Below, one piece after another: positions 8,012 through 17,316 of a stretch of DNA of 64,000 nucleotides. Positions within the stretch are counted from its first letter, which is position 1. The number at the start of each line of letters is the position of its first letter. Location: positions 1 through 64,000 of the forward strand of contig JBPOJC010000039.1 in the NCBI GenBank assembly GCA_052034135.1. The letters are read 5' to 3'. Both the position numbers and the translations under genes were made by a program. Source of the DNA: JAGPKI01 sp052034135 (GTDB lineage: Bacteria; Caldisericota; Caldisericia; UBA6126; JAGPKI01). A model generated the notes under the pieces. The model made no database searches. It was not told the DNA's origin and saw nothing but the letters and a program-made list of their open reading frames with translations.

Positions 8012-10612
8012 TCATTCCAAAATTGAGTAAAAACTAAAGGTACTATCATCTAAAATTATGAATTTGTAAAGAAACTTATAAGAATCTGTAAAGGGAATAA
8101 AATTATACCGATACGGATCTTTTCCTAAAATCCATGATGTTAAATGAGCAAAATCCTCTTGTGTATTACCCTCGTATTCATTATCGCTCTCAGCAAATGT
8201 AATATAGTAATACTTATTTTTCTCTAACAGGTATGATGGCAATATTTGAAAATGCAAACAATAACCACTCTCTATGGATTTATTCATTAATTTATCTTTT
8301 AAGTCATCTAAGGAGAGGTCTAATATTAAAAAATCTACATCATCTAATGAAAAGTCTAAAATTAAAAAATCATTAGAATCATAAATATGTATGCGATTGA
8401 AAAGGTTGTGTTCGATAAAATCAAAAGTTTTATTATTTAAGATAATTGTATCTAATCCTTGATTCTCAAAAACAATATCCAAACCATTTTTTTTGTTTTG
8501 TTTGAAATCAATTATACCTTCTTCAATTGGAGGAAAGGTAGCTCTATATCTTGAGGGTATTGTTATATCATCTCTTGCCCTAGCATGATCTCTAAGTTCA
8601 GTAGGTATTTTTTTAACAAGTGTTGGACGGACTAACTGCATATCTTTATCCATAAAAATCATATCTGAAAGCTCTATTGTAATGTTACCTTTCTCTGAAT
8701 TTGGTTTATAGTAAATTTGCATAACACAAGTAGAAGGATCAATGTAAACAGGGTTTACCACTCTGAACCAATAAATACCATTTGTAATGCTCACCAACTC
8801 TATCTCTGAATCTCCAATTATTCTATATGAGTAAAAAGGCCCACAGGCTTTTGCAGAAGGTAAAAAGTAGTCTAATAAACCTATCGTATCATCATAAAGC
8901 TCTCTCTGAGAATAATCTACCAACCATGAAAATTCAATTTTTAAATCTCTTATTAATCCTGGATTATCAATCTTTAAACCCACAAATTCTGCATAAAAAA
9001 TATTTTTTACCTGAATTTCAGTTCCAGTATATGAGAAAAAATGTCCGCTAAAACCAAAAATCGGGTTATCATAATTACTCGTGCGATCAATAATCATCGG
9101 TGGTTCCTTTAAACTCCTTAAATATTTCTCTTCGCCTTCACTATATCTATAATAATATTCATTTAAAGGAGATGCATAAATAAGGTCCAATTCTAATTGA
9201 TCGGAAATTGGATACCTGGATACCAAATTAAAATCAACTTGTTGATAATTCTCAGGGCTTGAGTAAATTAATTCTTCCTTTTCATCTATGTAAGTTAGAA
9301 ATCTAAGGCTTCTCTGGTTGATATTCATAAAAAGGCTTGCTTCTTTAGCTGTTAGTGGTTTATCATAAATTCTAAGGCAATCAAGGAATCCACATAAACC
9401 ATAATTTTTACCTGTATAATAACCTCCAAATTCGAGATTTTCTAATTTGTTTATATTGGTAAAATTAAACTTCTCACTTGATGGAATAGGTGAAATTTCT
9501 TTACCGTTTACGAATAATTTTATTTCCTTACCTGGAATATTCCATGATATGACTAAATGATACCATTGTATGTTGTTTAATCTCGTATTCCAAACTAAAC
9601 GATTGTTGCTATTTCCAAGCCGAAAATATAAATTACCGTTTGATAATTTCCCAAATTCAATTTGATTCTTAGAGTCTATGAATATATGTTCTGTTATTAA
9701 TTCAGTTAAATTATAGAACTTTACTCGTGCTTCAACTGAACCTGCATTCGATAAAGTTTGTAAGTTTTTTGCAGGAACTGTGAAGTATACACTTTTTTCA
9801 TTCAAATAACTATACCATTTTTGCCAGTCATTAAAGAAAATGTAAGGTCTTGGTTCATGATAAGACCATCTAACCCCCCATTCGAAGCCAAATTCCAATC
9901 TTGATAGAGTTCCATCATTTCCATTTCCTGAAAAATCCAAAATTTTCTTGTCATTTACACTATCAAAATAATACCACCCCACAAGTCCTGGCTCTTGCTG
10001 AAATACTTTTTTAAAATCCGATAAATCCTCTTTTCTTTCGTTGCTATAGTACATATAGATTGTTTTTTTGGTATGTGCTTTAAGAAATGGTATTCTTAAC
10101 CATAATTTTGTGACATCTCTACCGCAGCCGTATTCCAGCCAATGTGGTATAATGGTTTGCCCATCTTCTTCTGTAAAATAAATGTTTTCACATGAGGGTG
10201 ATAATTTTGAATCCCTGATTTTAGATAGAGAGTCCACATTTATACTGATTATATAATTTTTTAAATCTTTATTATTATATTGAGTATTTAAAACAATCTT
10301 TTTTCTGTACTTACGAATTGTATTGTTAATTCTATTTCCAGCGGGATTCAGTTTCATTGCTTTTGTTTGAATATTCATTGATTGATTAGTTGAAATTTTC
10401 TCGATCTCTACTGGACCTAGTAGATCCCTGCTTGTATATTCATCACCAGTTAAAAGCCGTTCAACTAGAGAATTATTCTTAGGCTTTAGTAAATTATCTT
10501 CTGGTTTTTTTACCAAAAGTAAAGGAATATTTATATTAAAGAAAAAAATGGTTAGAACTAATAATATTGATACTAAAAAAATATTTATTAGTCTAATAGA
10601 TTTTCTTTCCAT
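8012..10612 (-). CDS. Membrane-anchored DUF2341/LamG surface protein
   Basis: An 866-residue exported protein with an N-terminal membrane segment (about residues 8-33). Residues 100-205 look like DUF2341 (KLWLRIPFLKAHTKKTIYMY, followed by YYSNE). Residues 210-430 look like a concanavalin A/LamG domain (GLVGWYYFDS, DFSGNGNDGTL, WYHLVISW, GFLDCLRIYDKPLTAKEA). The C-terminal half has no family I recognise. DUF2341-LamG proteins usually bind or process glycans outside the cell. There is no clear ribosome-binding site before the ATG. It is divergent from the repeat protein at 10761 and probably cotranscribed with the GH3 gene. Confidence 0.75.
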   Translation of the reverse strand: MERKSIRLINIFLVSILLVLTIFFFNINIPLLLVKKPEDNLLKPKNNSLVERLLTGDEYTSRDLLGPVEIEKISTNQSMNIQTKAMKLNPAGNRINNTIRKYRKKIVLNTQYNNKDLKNYIISINVDSLSKIRDSKLSPSCENIYFTEEDGQTIIPHWLEYGCGRDVTKLWLRIPFLKAHTKKTIYMYYSNERKEDLSDFKKVFQQEPGLVGWYYFDSVNDKKILDFSGNGNDGTLSRLEFGFEWGVRWSYHEPRPYIFFNDWQKWYSYLNEKSVYFTVPAKNLQTLSNAGSVEARVKFYNLTELITEHIFIDSKNQIEFGKLSNGNLYFRLGNSNNRLVWNTRLNNIQWYHLVISWNIPGKEIKLFVNGKEISPIPSSEKFNFTNINKLENLEFGGYYTGKNYGLCGFLDCLRIYDKPLTAKEASLFMNINQRSLRFLTYIDEKEELIYSSPENYQQVDFNLVSRYPISDQLELDLIYASPLNEYYYRYSEGEEKYLRSLKEPPMIIDRTSNYDNPIFGFSGHFFSYTGTEIQVKNIFYAEFVGLKIDNPGLIRDLKIEFSWLVDYSQRELYDDTIGLLDYFLPSAKACGPFYSYRIIGDSEIELVSITNGIYWFRVVNPVYIDPSTCVMQIYYKPNSEKGNITIELSDMIFMDKDMQLVRPTLVKKIPTELRDHARARDDITIPSRYRATFPPIEEGIIDFKQNKKNGLDIVFENQGLDTIILNNKTFDFIEHNLFNRIHIYDSNDFLILDFSLDDVDFLILDLSLDDLKDKLMNKSIESGYCLHFQILPSYLLEKNKYYYITFAESDNEYEGNTQEDFAHLTSWILGKDPYRYNFIPFTDSYKFLYKFIILDDSTFSFYSILE
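8304..8375 (-). repeat. 36-nt tandem duplication inside the DUF2341/LamG gene
   Basis: Two adjacent 36-nt copies (8304-8339 and 8340-8375) encode the consecutive 12-residue units containing DFLILDLSLDD and DFLILDFSLDD. The copies differ at several bases and stay in frame, so the duplication is old enough to have diverged. Confidence 0.8.
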
Positions 10613-10685
10613 ATAAAAAATTTAATATAAACAAATAGATAAATCAATAAAAATGCATAAATCTAATAAATATAAATTTTCTTAT

Positions 10686-10714
10686 TTGATTTTTATTATA
10701 AATTTTATTATAAA
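10686..10714 (+). promoter_or_regulatory. Probable promoter of the tandem-repeat secreted protein
   Basis: TTGATT (10686-10691) and TATAAA (10709-10714) are 17 nt apart. A strong AAGGGAGG follows before the ATG at 10761. The 148-nt intergenic region separates this gene from the divergent DUF2341 gene and must hold both promoters. Confidence 0.4.
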
Positions 10715-10760
10715 GATAGTAAAATCTAACATGTAGATTCTAATATAAAGGGAGGTTGAA

Positions 10761-12554
10761 ATGCAATACAAAAAGAAGTTATTATTTGTTCCTTCAATTT
10801 TGTTTTTAATAATAATTGCCTTAATTTTGCTCGGAAATTATTATTTTCTAACAGAAGCTTCTGATTGTAAAGGTGGAGTTAATGGTGCAATTGTCTCTAA
10901 AATTAATAATACATACAAAGAAAATGTAACAGTAGAAGTTTACAATGAAAATAATGAACTTGTATGGAGTGGGAAAACAGAAAGCGATGGGAAATTTGAT
11001 ACTGGTCTTACTTTACCTGAAGGTAATTATAAAGTAATTCCTTCTAAGACAAATTTTGTATTTACTCCTGAATACAAAGTTGTAGAAGTTAAATGTAATA
11101 ATAAAGCTTTTGTAGCTTTCACTGTTATGGAAAGATGCAAAGGTGGAATTATGGGTTCTATTACTCCTTTAGAATATGGATATGATGTAGAAATTAAAAT
11201 TTATTCTAATGATACAGATGAACTTGTGTGGAGTGGAAAAACAGATAGGAATGGTAAATTTACAACAGGTAATATTTTGTATAAAGGGGAATATAAAGTT
11301 TTTCCACTTAAAAGTGGACTTATTTTTGAACCTGCTTCTCAAACAGTAGATGTAATATGTTCACGTCTTGCAAATACCTCATTTAAAGTTAAACAGGATT
11401 GTAAGAGTGGGATAAAGGGTACAGTTATTCCCCAGGATTATGCTGAATGTGTTAAAATAAAGATATACAATGAAAATAATGAACTTGTATGGAGTGGGTC
11501 AACTGATGAAAAGGGAGTTTTTGATACTGATATGTCTCTACCGGAAGGGAAATATAAAGTTATTCCTTCTAAAGAAGGTTATTACTTTAAACCAGAAAAT
11601 CAAAGCATTAATACAATATGCGGAAAAGTAGTATCACTCTTTTCTCAATTCATATGTGATAAATTATGTAAAGGTGCGATAGAAGGAACTATCAAACCTA
11701 AAGAACATGGTGAAAACTCCACTATAAAGATTTACAATGAAGATGGTGAGCTTGTTTGGACTGATACCGCCTATGAAGAGGGTTATTTTTTTACAGGTTT
11801 TATTTTAGACACCGGAACAACTTACTCCTGGAGATATAGGGTTGTGCCATCTATGGATCAAGCAGTTTATACTCCTCCAAGTATAGAGGTTCCAGTTAAA
11901 TGCGGAGAAAAGACTTTAGTAGAGTTTACCTGTGAAAATCCATGTAAAGGTGGCATACAGGGTGCTATTAACCCTAAAGAGCACAAATATCCGATAAAAA
12001 TAAATATCTACTCTGAAAAAGATGGAAAACTTGTGTGGAGTGGTTCCATTAATGATGATGGAGAATTTGACACAGGTTATAATCTACCTATTGCAAAGTA
12101 CAAAGTAGTTCCTTCGAGTGTAGGCTACTCTTTCGATCCTAAATCCGTAATAGTGCAGGTTAGATGTAAGCAAAAAGTATATGTTTCATTTAATTCAATA
12201 GAAATCTCTGATTGCCAGGTTCCAGTTAATATAAAAATAAATGGACGATGCAGTGATGATTGCAAGAATCTTGTTACATTGTATGTATACAAGAAAAATG
12301 AAAATGGTTCATATATACCATATTACACTCTAACATCGATATTAGACCAATTTGATAAAACTGGAAAAGCCAGCGCCTCTCTTCCTAAAGGAGAATATAT
12401 GGTAACACCAAAAAAAACAGGTTGTGGTTATAAATGTGCTGGTGTTTCAGCGGTAGGTTGTAATTGTTCATCATGCAAGTGCAGTGGTGAAGATGCTATA
12501 TTCGCAATTACCTGTGATTGCAAAGAAATTAATATATCATTTTTGTGTTACTAA
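10761..12554 (+). CDS. Secreted protein with five Cys-paired tandem repeats and a Cys-rich C-terminus
   Basis: The 597-residue protein has a membrane or signal segment at residues 9-28. Five repeats of about 88-95 residues follow. Each starts with C-K-(G/S)-G/A, contains an ELVWSG-type strand and a Y(K/R)V-(I/V)PS strand, and ends with a second Cys such as VEVKC or VPVKC. The pattern resembles CnaB or carboxypeptidase-regulatory-like beta sandwiches, and the Cys pairs could form disulfides between the first and last strands. A degenerate sixth unit has 12 or more cysteines, with CNCSSCKC near residue 570. It is probably an extracellular stalk or adhesin. AAGGGAGG precedes the ATG. No known family is certain. 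Confidence 0.75.
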   Translation: MQYKKKLLFVPSILFLIIIALILLGNYYFLTEASDCKGGVNGAIVSKINNTYKENVTVEVYNENNELVWSGKTESDGKFDTGLTLPEGNYKVIPSKTNFVFTPEYKVVEVKCNNKAFVAFTVMERCKGGIMGSITPLEYGYDVEIKIYSNDTDELVWSGKTDRNGKFTTGNILYKGEYKVFPLKSGLIFEPASQTVDVICSRLANTSFKVKQDCKSGIKGTVIPQDYAECVKIKIYNENNELVWSGSTDEKGVFDTDMSLPEGKYKVIPSKEGYYFKPENQSINTICGKVVSLFSQFICDKLCKGAIEGTIKPKEHGENSTIKIYNEDGELVWTDTAYEEGYFFTGFILDTGTTYSWRYRVVPSMDQAVYTPPSIEVPVKCGEKTLVEFTCENPCKGGIQGAINPKEHKYPIKINIYSEKDGKLVWSGSINDDGEFDTGYNLPIAKYKVVPSSVGYSFDPKSVIVQVRCKQKVYVSFNSIEISDCQVPVNIKINGRCSDDCKNLVTLYVYKKNENGSYIPYYTLTSILDQFDKTGKASASLPKGEYMVTPKKTGCGYKCAGVSAVGCNCSSCKCSGEDAIFAITCDCKEINISFLCY

Positions 12555-12574
12555 TTGTGTTGGTTAAATATATT

Positions 12575-14848
12575 TTAAGACACTAAGAGTGAGGCAAGAT
12601 AGAGCTGGCCAAAGGATATTCCTCCATCATTTATTGGTACATCTTTTGGTAAGTGAACATTAAATCCTTTCTCTGTTAGTATTGATTTTATTCTCTTTAA
12701 TATATAAACATTCTGAAAAACTCCTCCAGATAGAATTACATCCTCTACTGAGTAATCCTTCCTTAAAATATTTGATACTTTAAGAATGATTGAGCAAATA
12801 TAATTATGGAATTTCGCTGATATTTCTTCCTTACCGATACCTCGCTTAATGTCTGAAACAATGTCAACCATTAATGGTTCGAGTTTTATTATATACTCAC
12901 CATTTTCTTCTAAAATAACAGGCTCATATGATATTGTAATTAAGGGAGAGGCAATAGATTCAAGCATCATTGCTCCCTCACCTTCAAAAGTTGTAGTATG
13001 GATTAAATCTAATAAGGATGAAACTCCATCAAATAGTCTTCCAATACTGGAAGTAATAGGCGTATTCATCTTATTTTTTAACATAAAATCAACTATTTGA
13101 ACTTTGTCAGGCTCTATTGGCAAATTAAGAGGAATCTTATTTCCAAAACATTTTTTAAGAAGAGTATATGCAATTCTCCATACCTCCCTTGTAGCTATAT
13201 CGCCACCAGGTAACTCAAAATATTCAAGATGGGCAACTCTTTTGTAATCTTTTCCCTCACAAAGAAAAATTTCTCCTCCCCATGAATTTCCATCTTCTCC
13301 AAAACCAACTCCATCAAAAGATACCCCAATTAAACACTTATCATTTAAATTTAAGCTTCCAGCAACAGAAGCAACATGAGCTTTATGATGCTGAATTTTA
13401 ATGAGAGGAAGATTTAAGCCTTCTGAAAAAATCGTCGAAAGATAATCTGGGTGCAAATCGCATGCAACAAATTCTGGTTTTATTGTGAGCAAATCAAGTA
13501 AATCATAATATACCCACCTCATATATTCAAAAGAATCTTTATTCTTCAAATCACCTATGTGTTGTGAAACATAAATTAAATTATTCTTAGATAGAGCAAT
13601 TGTGTTTTTTAATTCTCCTCCAAAAGCAACCCCATCTTTTAGTTTGAATGGGACTTCTATCGGTTCTGGGACGAAACCACGCGATCGCCTTTGAATTAAT
13701 CTCTCATTGCAAGCAAAAAACACTACTGAATCATCTATTTTTCGCCTTACCCTTCGATTATTAGTAAGAAAATAGTCAGCCATATCTTTAAGCTTCTCAA
13801 AAGCTTCGTCATTTGATGAAACTATGGGTTCGTCATGAACATTACCGCTTGTCATAATAAGAGCATTTATTTTAAGATTACGAAAAATTAAATAATGAAG
13901 GGGAGTATAAGGAAGCATAATACCAATTTTCTTCAATCCAGGTGCTACAAATTCTGAGAGGTTATAATTATCACTCTTCTCCAATAGAACGATTGGCCTC
14001 TCAACACTTAATAATTCTTTTTCCTCACAACTATTCACGCAAGCAATCTCTTTTATACTTTCAATATCTGGCATCATAATAGCAAAGGGCTCATTTCCTC
14101 TCCTCTTGCTTTGTCTAAGCCTAAAAACTGATTCATCATTATAAGCATTTGTCGCTAAATGGAACCCACCTATTCCCTTTATTGCAACTATTTTACCTTC
14201 TTCCAATAGCTTTTTACACAAATCTATTGCTTCTTTTGAAGATGCTATTAAATTTTTAGAAGAATCAAAAAGAGAAACCTCAGGACCACATTCCTCGCAG
14301 GCATTTGGTTCTGCATGATATCTCCTTGTTTGAGGATCATTGTACTCCTCTAAACAATCACTACACATTTGAAAATCTGACATTGTTGTATTTTCTCGAT
14401 CATACGGTAGATGTTCTATTATTGAATACCTTGGACCGCAATTTGTACAGTTTATGAAGGGATAAAGGTATCTTCGGTTTTCTGGGTCAAATAACTCATC
14501 AATGCAATCTTTGCAAATGCAAAGGTCTTTTGGTATGTAAATCCTTGATGGACTTTTTACAATAGAGTTTGTTATTCGGAAGTCTTCTTCGTCTTTTAAA
14601 GGAATTTCTACATACTCTATTTTTGCTATTTTAGCTACTGGAGGAGGATTCTCTCTTACTTCCTTAATGAAAGTATTCAGGTTTTCCTCTTCACCTTGGA
14701 CCTCTAATTTAACAACATCGCTTGTATTGAAAACAAAACCTTTGAGATTCAAACTTTTTGCTACTTTGTATATAAATGGCCTAAATCCAACGCCCTGAAT
14801 TACACCTTCTATTACTACTTGAAGCCTTTTTTGCATCAATTCCTCCAA
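12575..14848 (-). CDS. hypF: Hydrogenase maturation carbamoyltransferase HypF
   Basis: HypF uses carbamoyl phosphate and ATP to make the carbamoyl group that becomes the CN ligands of the [NiFe] centre. All domains are visible in 757 residues: acylphosphatase-like (about 6-95, GVIQGVGFRPFIY), two zinc fingers (C-x2-C-x18-C-x2-C, about 108-190), YrdC-like (about 200-385, KGIGGFHLA) and the Kae1-like C-terminal domain (HHKAH, GVSFDGVGFGEDG, LSGGVFQN). Starts at ATG 14848 or at the second Met four codons on are both possible. HypC, D, E and a hydrogenase are not in the window. Confidence 0.95.
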   Translation of the reverse strand: MEELMQKRLQVVIEGVIQGVGFRPFIYKVAKSLNLKGFVFNTSDVVKLEVQGEEENLNTFIKEVRENPPPVAKIAKIEYVEIPLKDEEDFRITNSIVKSPSRIYIPKDLCICKDCIDELFDPENRRYLYPFINCTNCGPRYSIIEHLPYDRENTTMSDFQMCSDCLEEYNDPQTRRYHAEPNACEECGPEVSLFDSSKNLIASSKEAIDLCKKLLEEGKIVAIKGIGGFHLATNAYNDESVFRLRQSKRRGNEPFAIMMPDIESIKEIACVNSCEEKELLSVERPIVLLEKSDNYNLSEFVAPGLKKIGIMLPYTPLHYLIFRNLKINALIMTSGNVHDEPIVSSNDEAFEKLKDMADYFLTNNRRVRRKIDDSVVFFACNERLIQRRSRGFVPEPIEVPFKLKDGVAFGGELKNTIALSKNNLIYVSQHIGDLKNKDSFEYMRWVYYDLLDLLTIKPEFVACDLHPDYLSTIFSEGLNLPLIKIQHHKAHVASVAGSLNLNDKCLIGVSFDGVGFGEDGNSWGGEIFLCEGKDYKRVAHLEYFELPGGDIATREVWRIAYTLLKKCFGNKIPLNLPIEPDKVQIVDFMLKNKMNTPITSSIGRLFDGVSSLLDLIHTTTFEGEGAMMLESIASPLITISYEPVILEENGEYIIKLEPLMVDIVSDIKRGIGKEEISAKFHNYICSIILKVSNILRKDYSVEDVILSGGVFQNVYILKRIKSILTEKGFNVHLPKDVPINDGGISFGQLYLASLLVS

Positions 14849-14958
14849 AAATAAAACCTATAAAAAATTATAAAACAACTGTATAATCAAATCTATTATT
14901 TGATTTACCTAAACTTAAATCTTTATTTTATAAATAGAAATTAAGTGAAATATACATA

Positions 14959-15200
14959 CGGTGACGAAAAAAGCGCGGAATAATGTCACGGTCATTCTGA
15001 GCGGAGCGAAGAATCTCCTCTTTAATTTTTTTCTTCTTGTAAAACAGACATTCCTGCCTGGTCATTGTAATTCCAGTATAAATCTTTAATAATACAGAGA
15101 GAAGGAGTTCCTTCGGGAGCAAAATACAAGATACGCTCCCTCAGTAAGACGGAAGGAGTGACAGAAATCTCTTTTTTAACCCACTTATATATATGGAGGG
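14959..15200 (+). repeat. Dispersed composite repeat, copy A
   Basis: The gap between hypF and hypB (14849-15357) has no gene. It contains GTCATTCTGAGCGGAGCG with GAAGAATCTC (14990-15016), then a TTCCTTCGG ... CTCCCTCAG block (15109-15143), and ends with GGAGTGACA ... CACTTATATATATGGAGGG (15154-15200). The same modules and the same end motif recur near 25.3 and 46.9 kb. The remaining 15201-15357 shows nothing I can support. Confidence 0.75.
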
Positions 15201-15357
15201 TTTATTAAGCTACTTTGATAACTTTTACAGAATATTGGAAACAATTAGAATCAATAGATTTATTAAATTAGTCCTCTACAAACTCTTTAACTTAAGTGTT
15301 ATATTACGATTATATACAAGAAAGATCTTATCGCAGCGCCTTTGAACTGTAAATTCA

Positions 15358-16029
15358 TTAAACGTTATCCTTAAATGATGCAACCTTAAGAGAAATATAA
15401 TCCAAAAAAGGCTGTGTTCCTATTTTTTCTTTTACAGAGAGCTCAAAAATTTTTGCTTTCCTATTAAGAGAGTTCACTTCCTCTTTAAAACCATCAAAAT
15501 CAAAAGGAGCGAGTTCTTTCAAATCTATTTTTGATACTACAACACAGTCCACATTTTTAAAAATTAAAGGGTATTTAAGAGGTTTATCAGATCCTTCCGG
15601 GACTGATAATACCAATAAGCGAAGGCTACAGCCCAATCTAAAAGATGCAGGACAAACAAGATTCCCTATATTCTCAACAATTAAGAAATCTGTTTTATCA
15701 AGGTCTAAATCATTTAAAGCTTTGTGCACCATAAAAGCTTCCATATGACAAACAGATGAAAGATTTTCTGTGTTAATTTGAAGAACTTGAATTCCGTATT
15801 TATTAAGCCTATCGGAGTCTACGCTTGAAGCAACATCCCCTTCAATTACAGAGAAGTTGTATTTCTTCCCAAAATTATCTAAGAGAAGCTCGATTAATGT
15901 AGTTTTACCTGATCCGGGCGAACCAAGAATTTCAAGTGAAAATATTCCCTTTTCTCCAAGAATCCTCTCTATATCAGAAGCAATGAGCTCATTTTCGCTC
16001 AAGATATTCTTTATTATTTTGACTTCCAT
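15358..16029 (-). CDS. hypB: Hydrogenase/urease nickel-insertion GTPase HypB
   Basis: HypB is a SIMIBI-class GTPase that helps deliver nickel to [NiFe] hydrogenase. GSPGSGKTT (36-44) is the P-loop, VEGDVASSVDSDRL carries switch residues, and NIGNLVCPASFRLG is the HypB signature with its metal-binding Cys. The N-terminal CXXCGC motif and the His-rich stretch found in some HypB proteins are absent, leaving only the GTPase-domain metal site. GGGAGAGG precedes the ATG. It is separated from hypF by a 328-nt intergenic stretch plus the repeat, and hypA is not nearby. Confidence 0.92.
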   Translation of the reverse strand: MEVKIIKNILSENELIASDIERILGEKGIFSLEILGSPGSGKTTLIELLLDNFGKKYNFSVIEGDVASSVDSDRLNKYGIQVLQINTENLSSVCHMEAFMVHKALNDLDLDKTDFLIVENIGNLVCPASFRLGCSLRLLVLSVPEGSDKPLKYPLIFKNVDCVVVSKIDLKELAPFDFDGFKEEVNSLNRKAKIFELSVKEKIGTQPFLDYISLKVASFKDNV

Positions 16030-16060
16030 TTTCCTCTCCCATTATAAAAAACTTTTTAAG

Positions 16061-16078
16061 CTATAATATATATTATAG
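16061..16078. promoter_or_regulatory. 18-nt perfect palindrome between hypB and the stalk-rhodanese gene
   Basis: CTATAATATATATTATAG is its own reverse complement and holds a TATAAT-like box on each strand, so it may be a pair of overlapping divergent -10 elements. A partial third arm (ATATTATAG) follows at about 16080-16089. It lies 32 nt before hypB's start on the minus strand and 72 nt before the plus-strand gene. Confidence 0.4.
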
Positions 16079-16149
16079 ATATATTATAGTTACATAATTG
16101 TATTTTAGTAATTTAGTAAATTCTTTTGAAAATAGAGGAAGTATAAGAC

Positions 16150-17316
16150 ATGATTAAAATAATTAAAAATTTCTTAATAATAAATTTAATTATATTTATT
16201 TTCCTATCACCTCGAGCAAGTGCTGATAATAAAAAATTACTCAGCAGTAATGAAATATTTTTAACTGTTTCTCCAGATAGTAATAGACTATATGAAGTTG
16301 AGTTTACTAATTATTCAGATTTAGAAAGCGAATTCTTGCTTAAATTCACTAAAGAACTTCCTAAAAACTGGCATATGAAAGCTTGCATTGAAGATATCTG
16401 TCTACAGAAAGAATACTTAACTGAAAAAATTAAACCTTGTCAAAAAAGTTCATTAACAATAAGGCTATTTGCACCAACAGACGCAGAACTCGACAAAGAA
16501 CTTTCTGCAAGGTTAATGATAGGAGCTATTGAGGATTCTAATATTTCTGAATTTCTAAATATTTATGTTTACCCTGCCTTAAAAAGAACATTGATTTTGT
16601 GGATTTCTAAAAATGAAGCATTGCTAAACGATAAGAAATTAACTCTTGATTCCCCTCCTATTATAAAAAATAGTAGAACTTTAGTCCCATTTCGATTTAT
16701 AGGAGAGAGTTTTGGTGCTGATATAAGATGGGACAACAAAGAGAGAAGAGTTGATTATAAATTAGGAAGCGAGAGTTTATCTCTATGGATTGGTAGTAAA
16801 AAGGTAGAAGTCAAAACAGGAAAGGAAGTAAGAACATTTGAAATAGATACAGAGCCAATAATAATAAATGGAAGGACTCTTGTACCTGTAAGATTTATCT
16901 CTGAGGAATTAGGCGCAAATGTTTTGTGGAGTGAATCTGAAAGAAAAGTTTCTATAGTATTTCCACGTGAAGACAAAATCCCGGATGATGGGAAAAATTC
17001 ATTTTACGGAGAGATAGAACCTTCAGAGCTTTATAATTTAATCAAGGAAGGAAAAGACATAAAATTAATAGATGTAAGGCTTCCAAGTGAGTACGAAGAA
17101 GGTCATATTCCTGGAGCAATAAATATTCCCTATCAAGATATAAAAGAAGAATTACCAAATAGAGTTGATATAAAAAAAGAAGATTTTATTGTTCTTTACT
17201 GCAAAACCGGAGAAAGAGCTGCTATTGCATGCGAAATAATTACAAATATGAATTATTCAAATGTTAAGAATCTTACTGGTGGGATAAGTGCCTGGAAATA
17301 CGAAAAAGAGATTTAA
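16150..17316 (+). CDS. Exported stalk-domain (CuAO-N-like) protein fused to a rhodanese
   Basis: Residues 1-25 form a signal peptide ending near ASA-DN. About residues 30-140 look like an extracellular beta domain. Residues 145-275 carry two copper-amine-oxidase-N-like units, each with LDSPPII- or DTEPIII-, N(S/G)RTLVP(F/V)RFI and LGA motifs. Residues 290-388 are a rhodanese domain with the active-site loop YCKTGERA (Cys351) and a GGISAW end. A secreted rhodanese would handle sulfane sulfur or thiols at the cell surface. AGAGGAAG precedes the ATG. The gene overlaps the C25 peptidase gene by 29 nt. Confidence 0.85.
   Translation: MIKIIKNFLIINLIIFIFLSPRASADNKKLLSSNEIFLTVSPDSNRLYEVEFTNYSDLESEFLLKFTKELPKNWHMKACIEDICLQKEYLTEKIKPCQKSSLTIRLFAPTDAELDKELSARLMIGAIEDSNISEFLNIYVYPALKRTLILWISKNEALLNDKKLTLDSPPIIKNSRTLVPFRFIGESFGADIRWDNKERRVDYKLGSESLSLWIGSKKVEVKTGKEVRTFEIDTEPIIINGRTLVPVRFISEELGANVLWSESERKVSIVFPREDKIPDDGKNSFYGEIEPSELYNLIKEGKDIKLIDVRLPSEYEEGHIPGAINIPYQDIKEELPNRVDIKKEDFIVLYCKTGERAAIACEIITNMNYSNVKNLTGGISAWKYEKEI

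Noticed and set aside
14928..15122. 64-residue reading frame between hypF and hypB
   Set aside because: It covers repeat copy A and has no ribosome-binding site or similarity.
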